NCBI GenBank assembly: GCA_021826065.1
Contig: JAKADY010000013.1
Span: forward strand, 1-61,871
DNA length: 61,871 nt
Reading direction: 5' to 3'
Source of the DNA: Pseudomonadota bacterium
GTDB lineage: Bacteria; Pseudomonadota; Gammaproteobacteria; Burkholderiales; Thiobacillaceae
Under the pieces are notes generated by a model. It ran no database searches. It was not told the origin of the DNA and saw only the letters and a program-made list of their open reading frames with translations. Every line of letters begins with the position of its first letter. Positions within the stretch are counted from its first letter, which is position 1. Of the stretch, positions 27,715 to 35,348 are shown one piece after another. Position numbers and translations under genes: made by a program.

Positions 27715-28911
27715 TCACCACAAGCCGGGGTTGTGCCGACGTTGCCGCTTCAGCCAGCGGCTGTAGGAGGGTTGCGGGGCATCCAACTCGGGCAGCGCGG
27801 TCGGCGGCGGCGCCAGACAGCCACGCACGCTGAGCGCCAGCCCCTCGCGGTAGCCGGGGTTCAGCGTCGCCACGGCGAGCAGGCGCTCTGGCGGGGCGAG
27901 GCTGCTGGCCAGGGTGGCCAGGTCGCCGAAGTAAACCGCATCGCAGATCCGGCGCATGCGCTGCAGGACGAAATCCCAGCGCCGGGCCGACCATGGGAAG
28001 CGGCGGTGGAAGTCGGCATGCAGGAGGCCAACCTGCCGGAGTCCGGGCACACGCCCCTCCAGAGACCAGGGGTGGATCACCGCGGTCCAGGCGTCCAGGG
28101 CCTCGGGGTCGCCCTCCAACTCAGATGCCCCCGGGGGCCGCGCGTACAGGGCGGGCTCTGCCATGGGGGGCGGCGCATGTTTTTCGGGTCCGACATCGCC
28201 GCCCGAGCGGGCGATGGCCTCCAGCTCGGCGTAGCTGCGGTCGATGGCGGTGCCGCGGCTGTCCAGGCCAGGGGCGTAGCGGGCCACGTTGTCGGCGTTG
28301 AACAAATAGGGCTTGTGGCTGAAGGTGCCGGCCACCCATTGCCACGATAAATGATTGCTGGCGAGGTCGCCGTCGAGCAGGTGACCGTACATCCAATCGG
28401 CCCCGACCCGCCAATGCACCTTGCGCAGGTGCACCACATAGCTGGCCAGCCACAGGCGCTGGTGGTTGTGCAGCCAGCCGGTCCGATACAGACGGCGCAC
28501 CGTCGCGTCGATCACCGGCACCCCCGTGGCGGCCTGCCGGAGGTCATCGGGCAGCGCCCGCTGGTAACGCACCCCCGGCAGACCCGGCCCGAGGTCCTGC
28601 AGGATGGCCTCGCCGCGGTGGTACCAGACGTGATGGAAGAACTCGCGCCAGGCCAGCTCGGCCAGCAGTTTGTCCCTGAGGCCCAGGCCCATGCGACGGT
28701 GCCAGAGGTCGAACAACTCGTCTGCCGGCAGCAGGCCGTGGGTGACGTAGGGCGACAGCGCCGTGACCGCACCGTCCAGGTGGTTGCGGCTGTGGGCGTA
28801 GGCCTTGGGGTCCACCCGCAGCGCCCGCCGCAGGGCGCTGAAGCGACTCGGCGGGAACGCCGCCTGGCGCTGCCGCAGGTCTGCCAGCGGTGCCCGTGTG
28901 AACCCATCCAT
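27715..28911 (-). CDS. photolyase/cryptochrome-like FAD-binding protein without antenna domain
   Basis: A 398-residue protein that matches only the helical FAD-binding half of photolyases. Conserved parts are RNHLDGAVTALSPYVTHGLL, LAELAWREFFHHVWYH, TGWLHNHQRLWLASYVVH and LASNHLSWQWVAGTFSHKPYLFNADNVARY. The N-terminal alpha/beta domain that binds a light-harvesting cofactor is missing at the start, so it is short by design, not by truncation. Catalytic activity is uncertain. It follows DUF3429 by 9 nt. Confidence 0.85.
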   Translation of the reverse strand: MDGFTRAPLADLRQRQAAFPPSRFSALRRALRVDPKAYAHSRNHLDGAVTALSPYVTHGLLPADELFDLWHRRMGLGLRDKLLAELAWREFFHHVWYHRGEAILQDLGPGLPGVRYQRALPDDLRQAATGVPVIDATVRRLYRTGWLHNHQRLWLASYVVHLRKVHWRVGADWMYGHLLDGDLASNHLSWQWVAGTFSHKPYLFNADNVARYAPGLDSRGTAIDRSYAELEAIARSGGDVGPEKHAPPPMAEPALYARPPGASELEGDPEALDAWTAVIHPWSLEGRVPGLRQVGLLHADFHRRFPWSARRWDFVLQRMRRICDAVYFGDLATLASSLAPPERLLAVATLNPGYREGLALSVRGCLAPPPTALPELDAPQPSYSRWLKRQRRHNPGLW

Positions 28912-28920
28912 GACCCGCCC

Positions 28921-29373
28921 TCAGACCACTTGCGGCCAGGCCAGGACCAGCGCCAGGTTTGCCGCGCTGGTGAGTGACAGGCGCAGGGGCAGATACCAGT
29001 CAGGCAAGGCGATGACACGGGTAAGCCGGCGGTCCTGGGCATAGTGCAGCCACAGCCCGGCGATCAGCACTGCGACCGCGGGCGCCGCGGGCAACAGCAG
29101 GGCGAGCCAGCCGACCAGGGCGGGGACCACGCTCCAGAGGTAGAGCCGTGCGGTGAGGGGCGGATTGTGTGGCGCTGCCGCCATCGCCAGCCCCCAGTGC
29201 AGGGCACCGACGAAGGACAGGATCACGGCCCCATACCCCAGCAGGGCCTGGGTGACCGGGGCCTGGGGCACGCCCGGCAGCCAAATCAACGCGGCCAGAG
29301 CGAAGAAGGGGAACAGCCCGGCAGCACCCAACCAGCGCGGATCGGACAGCACGGCAAGGTCACGGGTCGTCAT
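28921..29373 (-). CDS. DUF3429 family membrane protein
   Basis: A 150-residue inner-membrane protein with about five hydrophobic segments. ALHWGLAM in the second half of the N-terminal region and LWLHYAQDRRLTR match DUF3429. The start at 29373 is supported by GGAGG 5 nt upstream. Function is unknown. It heads a minus-strand unit with the photolyase-like gene and is divergent from the AF1514-like gene, with a TTGTC-CTA-GACAA dyad in between. Confidence 0.8.
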   Translation of the reverse strand: MTTRDLAVLSDPRWLGAAGLFPFFALAALIWLPGVPQAPVTQALLGYGAVILSFVGALHWGLAMAAAPHNPPLTARLYLWSVVPALVGWLALLLPAAPAVAVLIAGLWLHYAQDRRLTRVIALPDWYLPLRLSLTSAANLALVLAWPQVV

Positions 29374-29545
29374 GGCACCTCCAGGATCGATGAGCGATCG
29401 CCCTGCAATGACCCGCCGCCCTGCGGCCGGTTCCGGCTCGGTCTTGCACATATCTGCCATGCGCCGCCCGGATCACGCTACAGGCCCCGGCCGGTGCGGC
29501 TTCCAGCGGGCCATGAAATATTTCTATGGTCTCTAAAAAACTTGC

Positions 29546-29574
29546 TTGTTCGCCTGTTTGTCCTAGACAATAAT
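29546..29574 (+). promoter_or_regulatory. promoter of the AF1514-like gene
   Basis: TTGTTC (29546-29551) and AATAAT (29569-29574) are 17 nt apart, a fair sigma-70 promoter. The spacer is largely the dyad at 29558-29570, so a protein bound there would block RNA polymerase. The rest of the 257-nt gap to the divergent gene holds no other feature I can support. Confidence 0.55.
29558..29570. promoter_or_regulatory. dyad TTGTC-CTA-GACAA, site 1
   Basis: A perfect 5-bp inverted repeat with a 3-nt centre, lying in the spacer of the promoter above. A near-identical 12 of 13 bases recur at 30128-30140 upstream of the kinase operon, suggesting a shared regulator. Confidence 0.6.
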
Positions 29575-29630
29575 CATACGCCAGCAATGCTGACGTACCG
29601 ATCGTCTGACGCATGGGAAGGAGTGAGACC

Positions 29631-30041
29631 ATGCAACACATCCATATCGACGTCACGGAGCGCGAACTCGACTTCACCGAGGCCAGCCGGCTCGCCAAGG
29701 CGGCCGCCAGGGAAAACCGTTTGCTCGAACCCGCCATCGTATCCTGGCACCAGCACGGCAGCGGCCGCATGTCGCCCAGCTACGACGGGGCCAACCCGAG
29801 CTCCTGGTGGGTCAAGTATGGTGAAGGCAACGGCGGTCGCCTGGAGGTGAACGTGGGCGACCAATACGACTTCGTGCTGATGGACAGCCGCGGCTACGAG
29901 TCCGTCGACGCGCTGCCGGTGCGCAACCTGACCGACGACGGCAACGAATACATCTGCTTTACGCTGCTGCTCGGCGAAGGTTGCGCGCCGATCGACAAGG
30001 CCTGCGTGCCGATCGACGAATGGGCGGCGAATCAATGCTGA
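29631..30041 (+). CDS. AF1514 family small protein (DUF5619-like)
   Basis: A 136-residue soluble protein with no signal peptide or membrane segment. It resembles the AF1514 family as I recall it: IDVTERELDFTEASRLAKAAARE at the start, a basic and aromatic middle (WWVKYGEGNGGRLEVNVGDQYDFVLM) and an acidic end. Function is unknown. GGAGTGAG precedes the ATG at 29631. It has its own promoter and terminator and is a single-gene unit. Confidence 0.6.
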   Translation: MQHIHIDVTERELDFTEASRLAKAAARENRLLEPAIVSWHQHGSGRMSPSYDGANPSSWWVKYGEGNGGRLEVNVGDQYDFVLMDSRGYESVDALPVRNLTDDGNEYICFTLLLGEGCAPIDKACVPIDEWAANQC

Positions 30042-30060
30042 CCCCCCTTGCCTCCACTTG

Positions 30061-30085
30061 GCCCGCCTCCGTGCGGGCTTTTTTT
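30061..30085 (+). terminator. rho-independent terminator after the AF1514-like gene
   Basis: GCCCGC and GCGGGC form a stem with a 6-nt loop, followed by seven T residues. It lies 20 nt after the stop codon. Confidence 0.85.
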
Positions 30086-30127
30086 CGCAATCGACGACAC
30101 CGGAACCAAATCGTGCCCGCCAGGGTC

Positions 30128-30140
30128 TTGTCCTAGACAT
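30128..30140. promoter_or_regulatory. dyad TTGTC-CTA-GACAT, site 2
   Basis: Matches site 1 at 12 of 13 positions (last base T instead of A). It ends 13 nt before the ATG of the UbiB-like gene, so it would overlap the promoter or the start of the transcript. No clear -35/-10 pair or Shine-Dalgarno is seen here. Confidence 0.55.
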
Positions 30141-30153
30141 TTACCAAGCTAAC

Positions 30154-31476
30154 ATGCCTACCCGCCCTGCCGTCATCCCGACAAACCGCGCGAGCCGCCT
30201 GATGCACCTGGGCAGTCTGGCCGTGGGCATCGCCGGTGGCATGCTGGCCGAGGGCGCGCGGCGGGCGGCCCGCGGCGAGCTGCCCGCCGCGCGCGATCTG
30301 CTCCTCACCCCCGACAACGCCGCGCGCCTGGCGGAAAAGCTCGCCCGACTGCGCGGCGCGGCGATGAAGGTCGGACAGCTGTTGTCAATGGAGGCCGGCG
30401 AGCTGCTGCCGCCGGATTTCACCGACATCCTCGCGCGCCTGCGCGAGGACGCGCATTTTATGCCCCTGGGTCAGTTGGCCGAGGTGTTGGAGTCCCAATG
30501 GGGCGAGGGCTGGGAGGCCCGCTTCTCGCGCTTCAGCTTCACACCCATGGCGGCGGCCTCGATCGGACAGGTGCACGAGGCCTGGCTCAACGATGGCCGG
30601 CATCTGGCCATCAAGGTGCAATACCCGGGTGTGCGGCGCAGCATCGACAGCGACGTGGACAATGTCGCCGCCCTGCTGCGCCTGCTGCCGCTGCTGCCGT
30701 CCGGGGTCAGGCTCGACGAGCTGCTGGCCGAGGCCAAACGCCAGCTCCACCTGGAGGCCGACTACAGTCACGAGGCCGAGTCGATCCGCCGCTTCCAGGG
30801 CCTGCTGGCCCGGGAACCGGACCTTGTCCTGCCCGAGGTGGTGGCGGAACTCAGCACGCGCGAGATCCTCGCCATGACCATCGTGCCGGGGGTGCCGATC
30901 GAGCGCCTGACGGAGGCCGAGCAGACCCTGCGCGACCGCGTCGCGGATCGGCTGATCGACCTGCTATTGCGCGAATTCCTCGAATTCGGCGTCGTCCAGA
31001 CCGACCCCAATTTCGCGAATTATCGGTTCGACCCTGACACGCAGCGTATCGGCCTGCTCGACTTCGGGGCGACCCGCGTCTACCCGCCACAACGCATGCA
31101 GCAGGTCCACGACCTGATGGCGGCCGCCACAGCGGGGGATAGGGCGGCGATCGAACGCGCGGCCATCGCCGCCGGATACCTGGCCGGAGACGACCCGCTG
31201 CCGCGCCGGCGCGCAGTCGCCGAGCTCTTCCTGCTGGTGGCCGAGCCAGGCCGGCACGCCGGGGCCTACGACTTTGGCCGCAGCGACCTCACCCTGCGTC
31301 TACGTGATTCGAGTTATGCCCTGGGCTTCGACCAGGGCCACTGGCGACCGCCACCCCCCGATCTCATCTTCCTGCACCGCAAGCTGGCGGGCTGCTTCCT
31401 GTTGTGCGCACGCCTGCGCGCCAGGGTGGACGTGTCCCGACACCTACGGCGGCATCTCGAGCACAGAACGACATGA
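30154..31476 (+). CDS. ABC1/UbiB family atypical kinase
   Basis: A 440-residue protein of the UbiB/ADCK family. The family KxGQ motif is MKVGQLLSMEAGELLPPDF (near residue 70), followed by AAASIGQVHEA, the ATP-binding Lys in AIKVQYPGV, QTDPNFANYRF and LLDFGATR. It lacks the C-terminal membrane helices of UbiB proper. Members act in quinone biosynthesis or lipid homeostasis as ATPases; the substrate here is unknown. It is first of a five-gene unit and overlaps the next gene by 4 nt. Confidence 0.88.
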   Translation: MPTRPAVIPTNRASRLMHLGSLAVGIAGGMLAEGARRAARGELPAARDLLLTPDNAARLAEKLARLRGAAMKVGQLLSMEAGELLPPDFTDILARLREDAHFMPLGQLAEVLESQWGEGWEARFSRFSFTPMAAASIGQVHEAWLNDGRHLAIKVQYPGVRRSIDSDVDNVAALLRLLPLLPSGVRLDELLAEAKRQLHLEADYSHEAESIRRFQGLLAREPDLVLPEVVAELSTREILAMTIVPGVPIERLTEAEQTLRDRVADRLIDLLLREFLEFGVVQTDPNFANYRFDPDTQRIGLLDFGATRVYPPQRMQQVHDLMAAATAGDRAAIERAAIAAGYLAGDDPLPRRRAVAELFLLVAEPGRHAGAYDFGRSDLTLRLRDSSYALGFDQGHWRPPPPDLIFLHRKLAGCFLLCARLRARVDVSRHLRRHLEHRTT

Positions 31477-31796
31477 CCCCCACCCTGAACTTCACGGCCG
31501 TCACCTCGGGCGGCCTGGCCTACGACGTCGAGTTTCCCCTGCACCCTCTCACCCGCTCCACACAAGGCGTGTCGGACCTCCTGACCGCCCTGCTGGAGAC
31601 CATCAGCCGCCACGTCGAAGACCGCCGCGACCTGAGCGACGGCGACATCCTGCAGGCGCTCTGCCTCACCCTGGCGGTGCGTGCGCGCATGGTCGGTGCC
31701 ACCCCCGATTCGGCGCGCGAACTGGTGGTCGAACTCTTCGACGCGGCCCACCGGGCGGCGTGCGCCGCCATGCCCTACGAGGCCGGCCGTGCCTGA
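31473..31796 (+). CDS. hypothetical protein in the kinase operon
   Basis: A 107-residue protein starting at ATG 31473 inside the stop of the kinase gene (ATGA) and overlapping the VOC gene by 8 nt. It is soluble, mostly helical, with DLLTALLETISRHVEDRRDLSDGDILQALCLTLAVRARMVG in the middle. I do not recognise a family. The overlaps make it very likely a real, co-translated protein. Confidence 0.7.
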   Translation: MTPTLNFTAVTSGGLAYDVEFPLHPLTRSTQGVSDLLTALLETISRHVEDRRDLSDGDILQALCLTLAVRARMVGATPDSARELVVELFDAAHRAACAAMPYEAGRA

Positions 31797-32247
31797 ACCG
31801 CTGTCCGCACACCCCGGCCTCAGCCTGGGACATGCCGTGCTAAGGGTCAGCGATCTCGAACGGGCGCTCGCCTTTTATCGTGACGCATTGGGGCTCGTGG
31901 AGGTCGCGCGGCACCGCGGCATGGTCTTCCTGAGCGGGGGCGAACGCCACCACGACCTCGCCCTGATCGAGTCACGGAGCCTCAGACGCGATGCCTCGGA
32001 CCGCCTGCCGGGGCTGCACCACCTGGCCTTCCGCGTCGGGGACGATCTGGACACGCTGAGGACCGTTCGTGACCGTCTGCGAGACATGGGCATCCCCATC
32101 CTCGGCACGTCCGACCACAGGGTCAGCCAGTCGCTCTACCTGTGCGACCCGGACGGCGTCCTGATCGAACTCTATGTCGATGCCGACCCCGCCATCTGGC
32201 GGGCGGACCCCGCCGCCGTCGCCCACGTCGGCCCGCTGGAGCTGTAG
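31789..32247 (+). CDS. VOC family (glyoxalase/dioxygenase fold) protein
   Basis: A 152-residue metal-dependent VOC fold. LGHAVLRVSDLERALAFYRDALGL starts the first beta-alpha-beta unit (metal His), LHHLAFRVGDDLDTL the second (His), and DPDGVLIELYVD supplies the Glu. It resembles catechol dioxygenase or fosfomycin-type members; the substrate is unknown. The start is GTG at 31789, overlapping the previous stop by 8 nt, and the next gene begins 2 nt later. Confidence 0.88.
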   Translation: MPEPLSAHPGLSLGHAVLRVSDLERALAFYRDALGLVEVARHRGMVFLSGGERHHDLALIESRSLRRDASDRLPGLHHLAFRVGDDLDTLRTVRDRLRDMGIPILGTSDHRVSQSLYLCDPDGVLIELYVDADPAIWRADPAAVAHVGPLEL

Positions 32248-32249
32248 GG

Positions 32250-33242
32250 ATGCAACACGACCGCTTCCAGGCCTATGCCGGCGCCCTCGTCGCCGACGCC
32301 CTGGCCATGCCGGTGCACTGGTACTACGACCGCGCCGCCCTCGATCGCGACTACGGCCGCCTGGAGGGCTACCTTGCCCCGAAGAACCCACACCCGGACA
32401 GCATCCTCTGGCGCTCCCGTTACTCCCCGCCCACCCCTGACGCCGACATCCTGCATGAACAGGCGGCCTACTGGGGGCAGCCCGGGGTGCACTATCACCA
32501 GTTCCTGGCGGCGGGTGAGAACACCCTCAACTTCCAGCTCGCCCGGCTGCTCTACCGCCAAGTCACCGCCGCTGGCCGCTACGATGCCGATGCCTGGCTC
32601 AGCGCCTACATCGACTTCATGCGCACGCCGGGCCGGCACCGCGACACCTATGTCGAGGAGTGCCACCGCGGCTTCTTCACCCGCCTGGTGGAGGGTATCC
32701 CGCCGCGTCTGTGCGGCATCGAGGACCAACACATCGGCGGGCTGGCCTCGGTGCCGGCCCTGTTCGCTGCCCTGCCCGAGATGCCGCTGGCGGATCTGCG
32801 CGCGATCGTCGCGGTGCACGTCGCCCTCACCCACCGCCACCCGCGCGTGCTCAAGGCCGCCGACACCCTGGTGTGTCTGCTCGACCGCATGGCGGCCGGC
32901 GCGCCGCTGCGTAGCGCCATCGAGTCGCACGCGGCTGACTGGATCGCCACCGAGCGCCTGACTCACTGGTCGCAGGAGGATGACCGCGAGGTCGTGGGCC
33001 GGCGCCTGAGCCCTGCCTGCTACATCGACAAGGCCTTCCCCGCCGCCCTCCATCTCGCCTGGAAGTACCACGACGACTTCACCGCCGGCATCACCGCCAA
33101 TGCCCGCGTCGGCGGCGACAACTGTCACCGCGGCGCCGTGGTCGGCAGCCTGCTGGGGCTCGCCCTGGGGGTGCCGACCCACTGGCTCGAAGGCCTCAAG
33201 GATCCACCCGAGCGGGTGCCCAAGACCCCGCCTACCCCCTGA
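32250..33242 (+). CDS. ADP-ribosylglycohydrolase family protein
   Basis: A 330-residue protein of the DraG/ARH (ADP-ribosyl-crystallin J1) family. The N-terminal AYAGALVADALAMPVHWYYD is the conserved helix, though the usual GD for magnesium reads AD here. The C-terminal ARVGGDNCHRGAVVGSLLGLALG carries the second metal motif with GGDN. It probably removes ADP-ribose from a protein or small molecule. ATG at 32250 follows the VOC stop by 2 nt. Confidence 0.85.
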   Translation: MQHDRFQAYAGALVADALAMPVHWYYDRAALDRDYGRLEGYLAPKNPHPDSILWRSRYSPPTPDADILHEQAAYWGQPGVHYHQFLAAGENTLNFQLARLLYRQVTAAGRYDADAWLSAYIDFMRTPGRHRDTYVEECHRGFFTRLVEGIPPRLCGIEDQHIGGLASVPALFAALPEMPLADLRAIVAVHVALTHRHPRVLKAADTLVCLLDRMAAGAPLRSAIESHAADWIATERLTHWSQEDDREVVGRRLSPACYIDKAFPAALHLAWKYHDDFTAGITANARVGGDNCHRGAVVGSLLGLALGVPTHWLEGLKDPPERVPKTPPTP

Positions 33243-33253
33243 AAGGAGACGCC

Positions 33254-33526
33254 ATGGAGATGATGACCCTCAAGTTGCGCGGCCGCGATGCCGAGGGCAA
33301 TGAACGCTACCGCAGCTACTACCTGGTCACCGACGGCGGCCGCATGGCCGGGCGGGGTCGCGCCTCGGTGATCCCGATGTCGATCGGCGCGCCCATGCCC
33401 GAGCACGACCACGTCGAGGTGGACGAGGGTGGCGAGGAGCACGCCCTGATCAAGCTGGTCCACACCCTGCTCGCCCTGCCTGGCAACGAGGGGCTGGTGG
33501 CAGAGCTCAACGACCGTCCCAGCTAA
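33254..33526 (+). CDS. hypothetical protein, last gene of the kinase operon
   Basis: A 90-residue acidic soluble protein starting 11 nt after the ADP-ribosylglycohydrolase with AAAGGAG. It contains RGRDAEGNERYRSYYLVTDGG and EHDHVEVDEGGEEHALI. No family recognised. Ends before the inverted repeat at 33529-33571. Confidence 0.7.
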   Translation: MEMMTLKLRGRDAEGNERYRSYYLVTDGGRMAGRGRASVIPMSIGAPMPEHDHVEVDEGGEEHALIKLVHTLLALPGNEGLVAELNDRPS

Positions 33527-33528
33527 CA

Positions 33529-33571
33529 GGCATGACTTTGATGAGGCACTCCAGAGCATGAAAGTCATGCC
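33529..33571. repeat. 11-bp inverted repeat after the kinase operon
   Basis: GGCATGACTTT (33529-33539) and AAAGTCATGCC (33561-33571) form a perfect stem with a 21-nt loop directly after the operon's last stop. No T run follows, so a rho-independent terminator is doubtful. A second, imperfect CCCCTCCCCC/CAGGGGAG stem lies at about 33591-33617. Confidence 0.7.
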
Positions 33572-33655
33572 CGTTTCCCTCACCTCCAGCCCCTCCCCCG
33601 CCTGCTGGGCAGGGGAGCGTCGTGAGTCGCTGGCGCGACTTTGACTTTCACGCTA

Positions 33656-35284
33656 ATGCCCATGCCGGCGCTGCAGGTGGTCTGGTTCAAGCGCGACCTG
33701 CGGGTCTGGGACCATCGCCCGCTCGCCGCGGCCAGCCGCGCGGGCCCCGTGCTGCCGCTCTACATCGTCGAGCCGGGGCTGTGGGCACAACCCGACGCCA
33801 GTGCCCGGCAGTGGCGCTTCGTCCGTGCCTCCCTGACGGCGCTCGATGCCGAACTGCGCAAACTGGGCAGCCGTCTGATCCTGCGCCGCGGCGAGGCGGT
33901 CGCCGTGCTCGCGGCCCTGCACCGCGAGCGTGGCATCGCCGCCCTGTGGTCACACCAGGAGACCGGCAACGACTGGACCTACCGGCGCGACCGTGCGATC
34001 GCGGCATGGGCGCGCCAGCACGGCATCCCCTGGCACGAATTCCCCCAGGACGGCGTCATCCGCCGACTCGCGACCCGCGATGGCTGGGCGCGCCGGCGTG
34101 ATGAAGCACTGGCCGAACCACTCACCGCACCGCCGCGGCATCTGCCGGATCCGGGTCTCGTCTCCGAGCCGTTGCCAGAGCTGCCACCCGGGCTCACCGA
34201 CCCGGATCCCTGTCCCTACGCCCAGCCCGGGGGCCGTGCGGCGGGCCTGGACCTGCTCGAGACCTTCCTGACCGGCCGCGGACTCGACTATGCCCGCGAC
34301 ATGTCCTCGCCGCTCACCGCCTGGGAGGCCTGCTCGCGCCTCTCACCGCACCTGGCCTGGGGCACGCTGTCGCTGCGCGAGGTGGTGCACGCCCTGCGCG
34401 CGCGCCAGCTGCAGGTGCGCGAAGACCCCCGTCTGGCCGCCTGGCGCCGTCCCCTCGCCGCCTTCGAGGCGCGCCTGGCCTGGCGCAGCCATTTCATGCA
34501 AAAGCTGGAAAGCGCGCCGCGCCTGGAGTTCGAAAACCTCCACCCGGCCCTGGCCGAGGCACGCCAGACGGTCGACGCGGCACTGCTCGCCGCCTGGGCC
34601 GAGGGCCGCACCGGCTACCCGCTGGTGGATGCCTGCATGCGCGCGCTCGCCGCCAGCGGCTGGCTCAATTTCTGCATGCGCGCCATGCTCGCCGCCTTCG
34701 CCTGCTACCACCTGTGGCAGCCCTGGCGGGCGGCCGGCCTGCACCTCGCGCGGCTGTTCACCGACTACGAGCCCGGCATCCACTGGAGCCAGATGCAGAT
34801 GCAGTCGGGCAGCACGGGCATCAACGCCTGGCGCATCTACAACCCGGTCAAGCAGTCGCTCGACCAGGACCCCGAGGGCGCCTTCATCCGCCACTGGCTG
34901 CCGGAGCTCAAGGCGGTGCCGGCGCAGTGGATCCACACCCCCTGGCGCATGACGGCCAGCCTGCAGTCACGCTGTGGCTGCCGCCTGGGGCACGACTATC
35001 CCCTGCCCATCGTCGACCACGAGGCCGCCGCTCGCAGCGCGCGGGTGCGGCTCGCCGCCGCCTACCGTGGCAGCGCGGCGCGCGCCGAGAGTCAGCGCAT
35101 CCAGCAGGCCCTGGGCGCCGCAAGCGGCGGACGATGGGGCCGCGCAGCCAGGACAGGCAGGCGGCCCTGTTCGACTAAGCCGCCATGGCCCACCGCAAAC
35201 CCCATCTGCCTAGCAAGACCTGCCCGGTCTGTGGCCGCCCCTTTGCCTGGCGCCGGCGCTGGGCGCGTGTCTGGGAGACCGTGA
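33656..35284 (+). CDS. cryptochrome/deoxyribodipyrimidine photolyase family protein, C-terminal frameshift
   Basis: A full-length photolyase-type protein. The antenna domain begins LQVVWFKRDLRVWDHRPLA; the FAD domain has MSSPLTAWEACSRLSPHLAWGTLS, RLAWRSHFMQKLE and MQMQSGSTGINAWRIYNP. After residue about 487 (QQALG) the frame runs on as a basic, unlike-family tail over the next gene. In the +2 frame the sequence reads KRRTMGPRSQDRQAALFD and stops at 35178, the usual end of this family. A missing C near 35113-35116 explains it. The start could also be ATG at 33662. Confidence 0.87.
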   Translation: MPMPALQVVWFKRDLRVWDHRPLAAASRAGPVLPLYIVEPGLWAQPDASARQWRFVRASLTALDAELRKLGSRLILRRGEAVAVLAALHRERGIAALWSHQETGNDWTYRRDRAIAAWARQHGIPWHEFPQDGVIRRLATRDGWARRRDEALAEPLTAPPRHLPDPGLVSEPLPELPPGLTDPDPCPYAQPGGRAAGLDLLETFLTGRGLDYARDMSSPLTAWEACSRLSPHLAWGTLSLREVVHALRARQLQVREDPRLAAWRRPLAAFEARLAWRSHFMQKLESAPRLEFENLHPALAEARQTVDAALLAAWAEGRTGYPLVDACMRALAASGWLNFCMRAMLAAFACYHLWQPWRAAGLHLARLFTDYEPGIHWSQMQMQSGSTGINAWRIYNPVKQSLDQDPEGAFIRHWLPELKAVPAQWIHTPWRMTASLQSRCGCRLGHDYPLPIVDHEAAARSARVRLAAAYRGSAARAESQRIQQALGAASGGRWGRAARTGRRPCSTKPPWPTANPICLARPARSVAAPLPGAGAGRVSGRP

Positions 35285-35346
35285 GATACTGCTCGGCGGC
35301 CTGCCGCCGGCATCGCAAACCCAACTCGACCCAACCCCAGGATTGA
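35185..35346 (+). CDS. DUF2256 zinc-finger protein
   Basis: A 53-residue protein starting 7 nt after the restored photolyase stop. It has four cysteines in KTCPVCGRPF and RYCSAACRRH, spacing CX2C-19-CX3C, and the motif FAWRRRWARVWE. This is the DUF2256 family, which usually sits beside cryptochrome/photolyase genes and probably binds zinc. Its stop is 2 nt before the nitroreductase ATG. It overlaps the frameshifted photolyase tail. Confidence 0.85.
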   Translation: MAHRKPHLPSKTCPVCGRPFAWRRRWARVWETVRYCSAACRRHRKPNSTQPQD

Positions 35347-35348
35347 CC

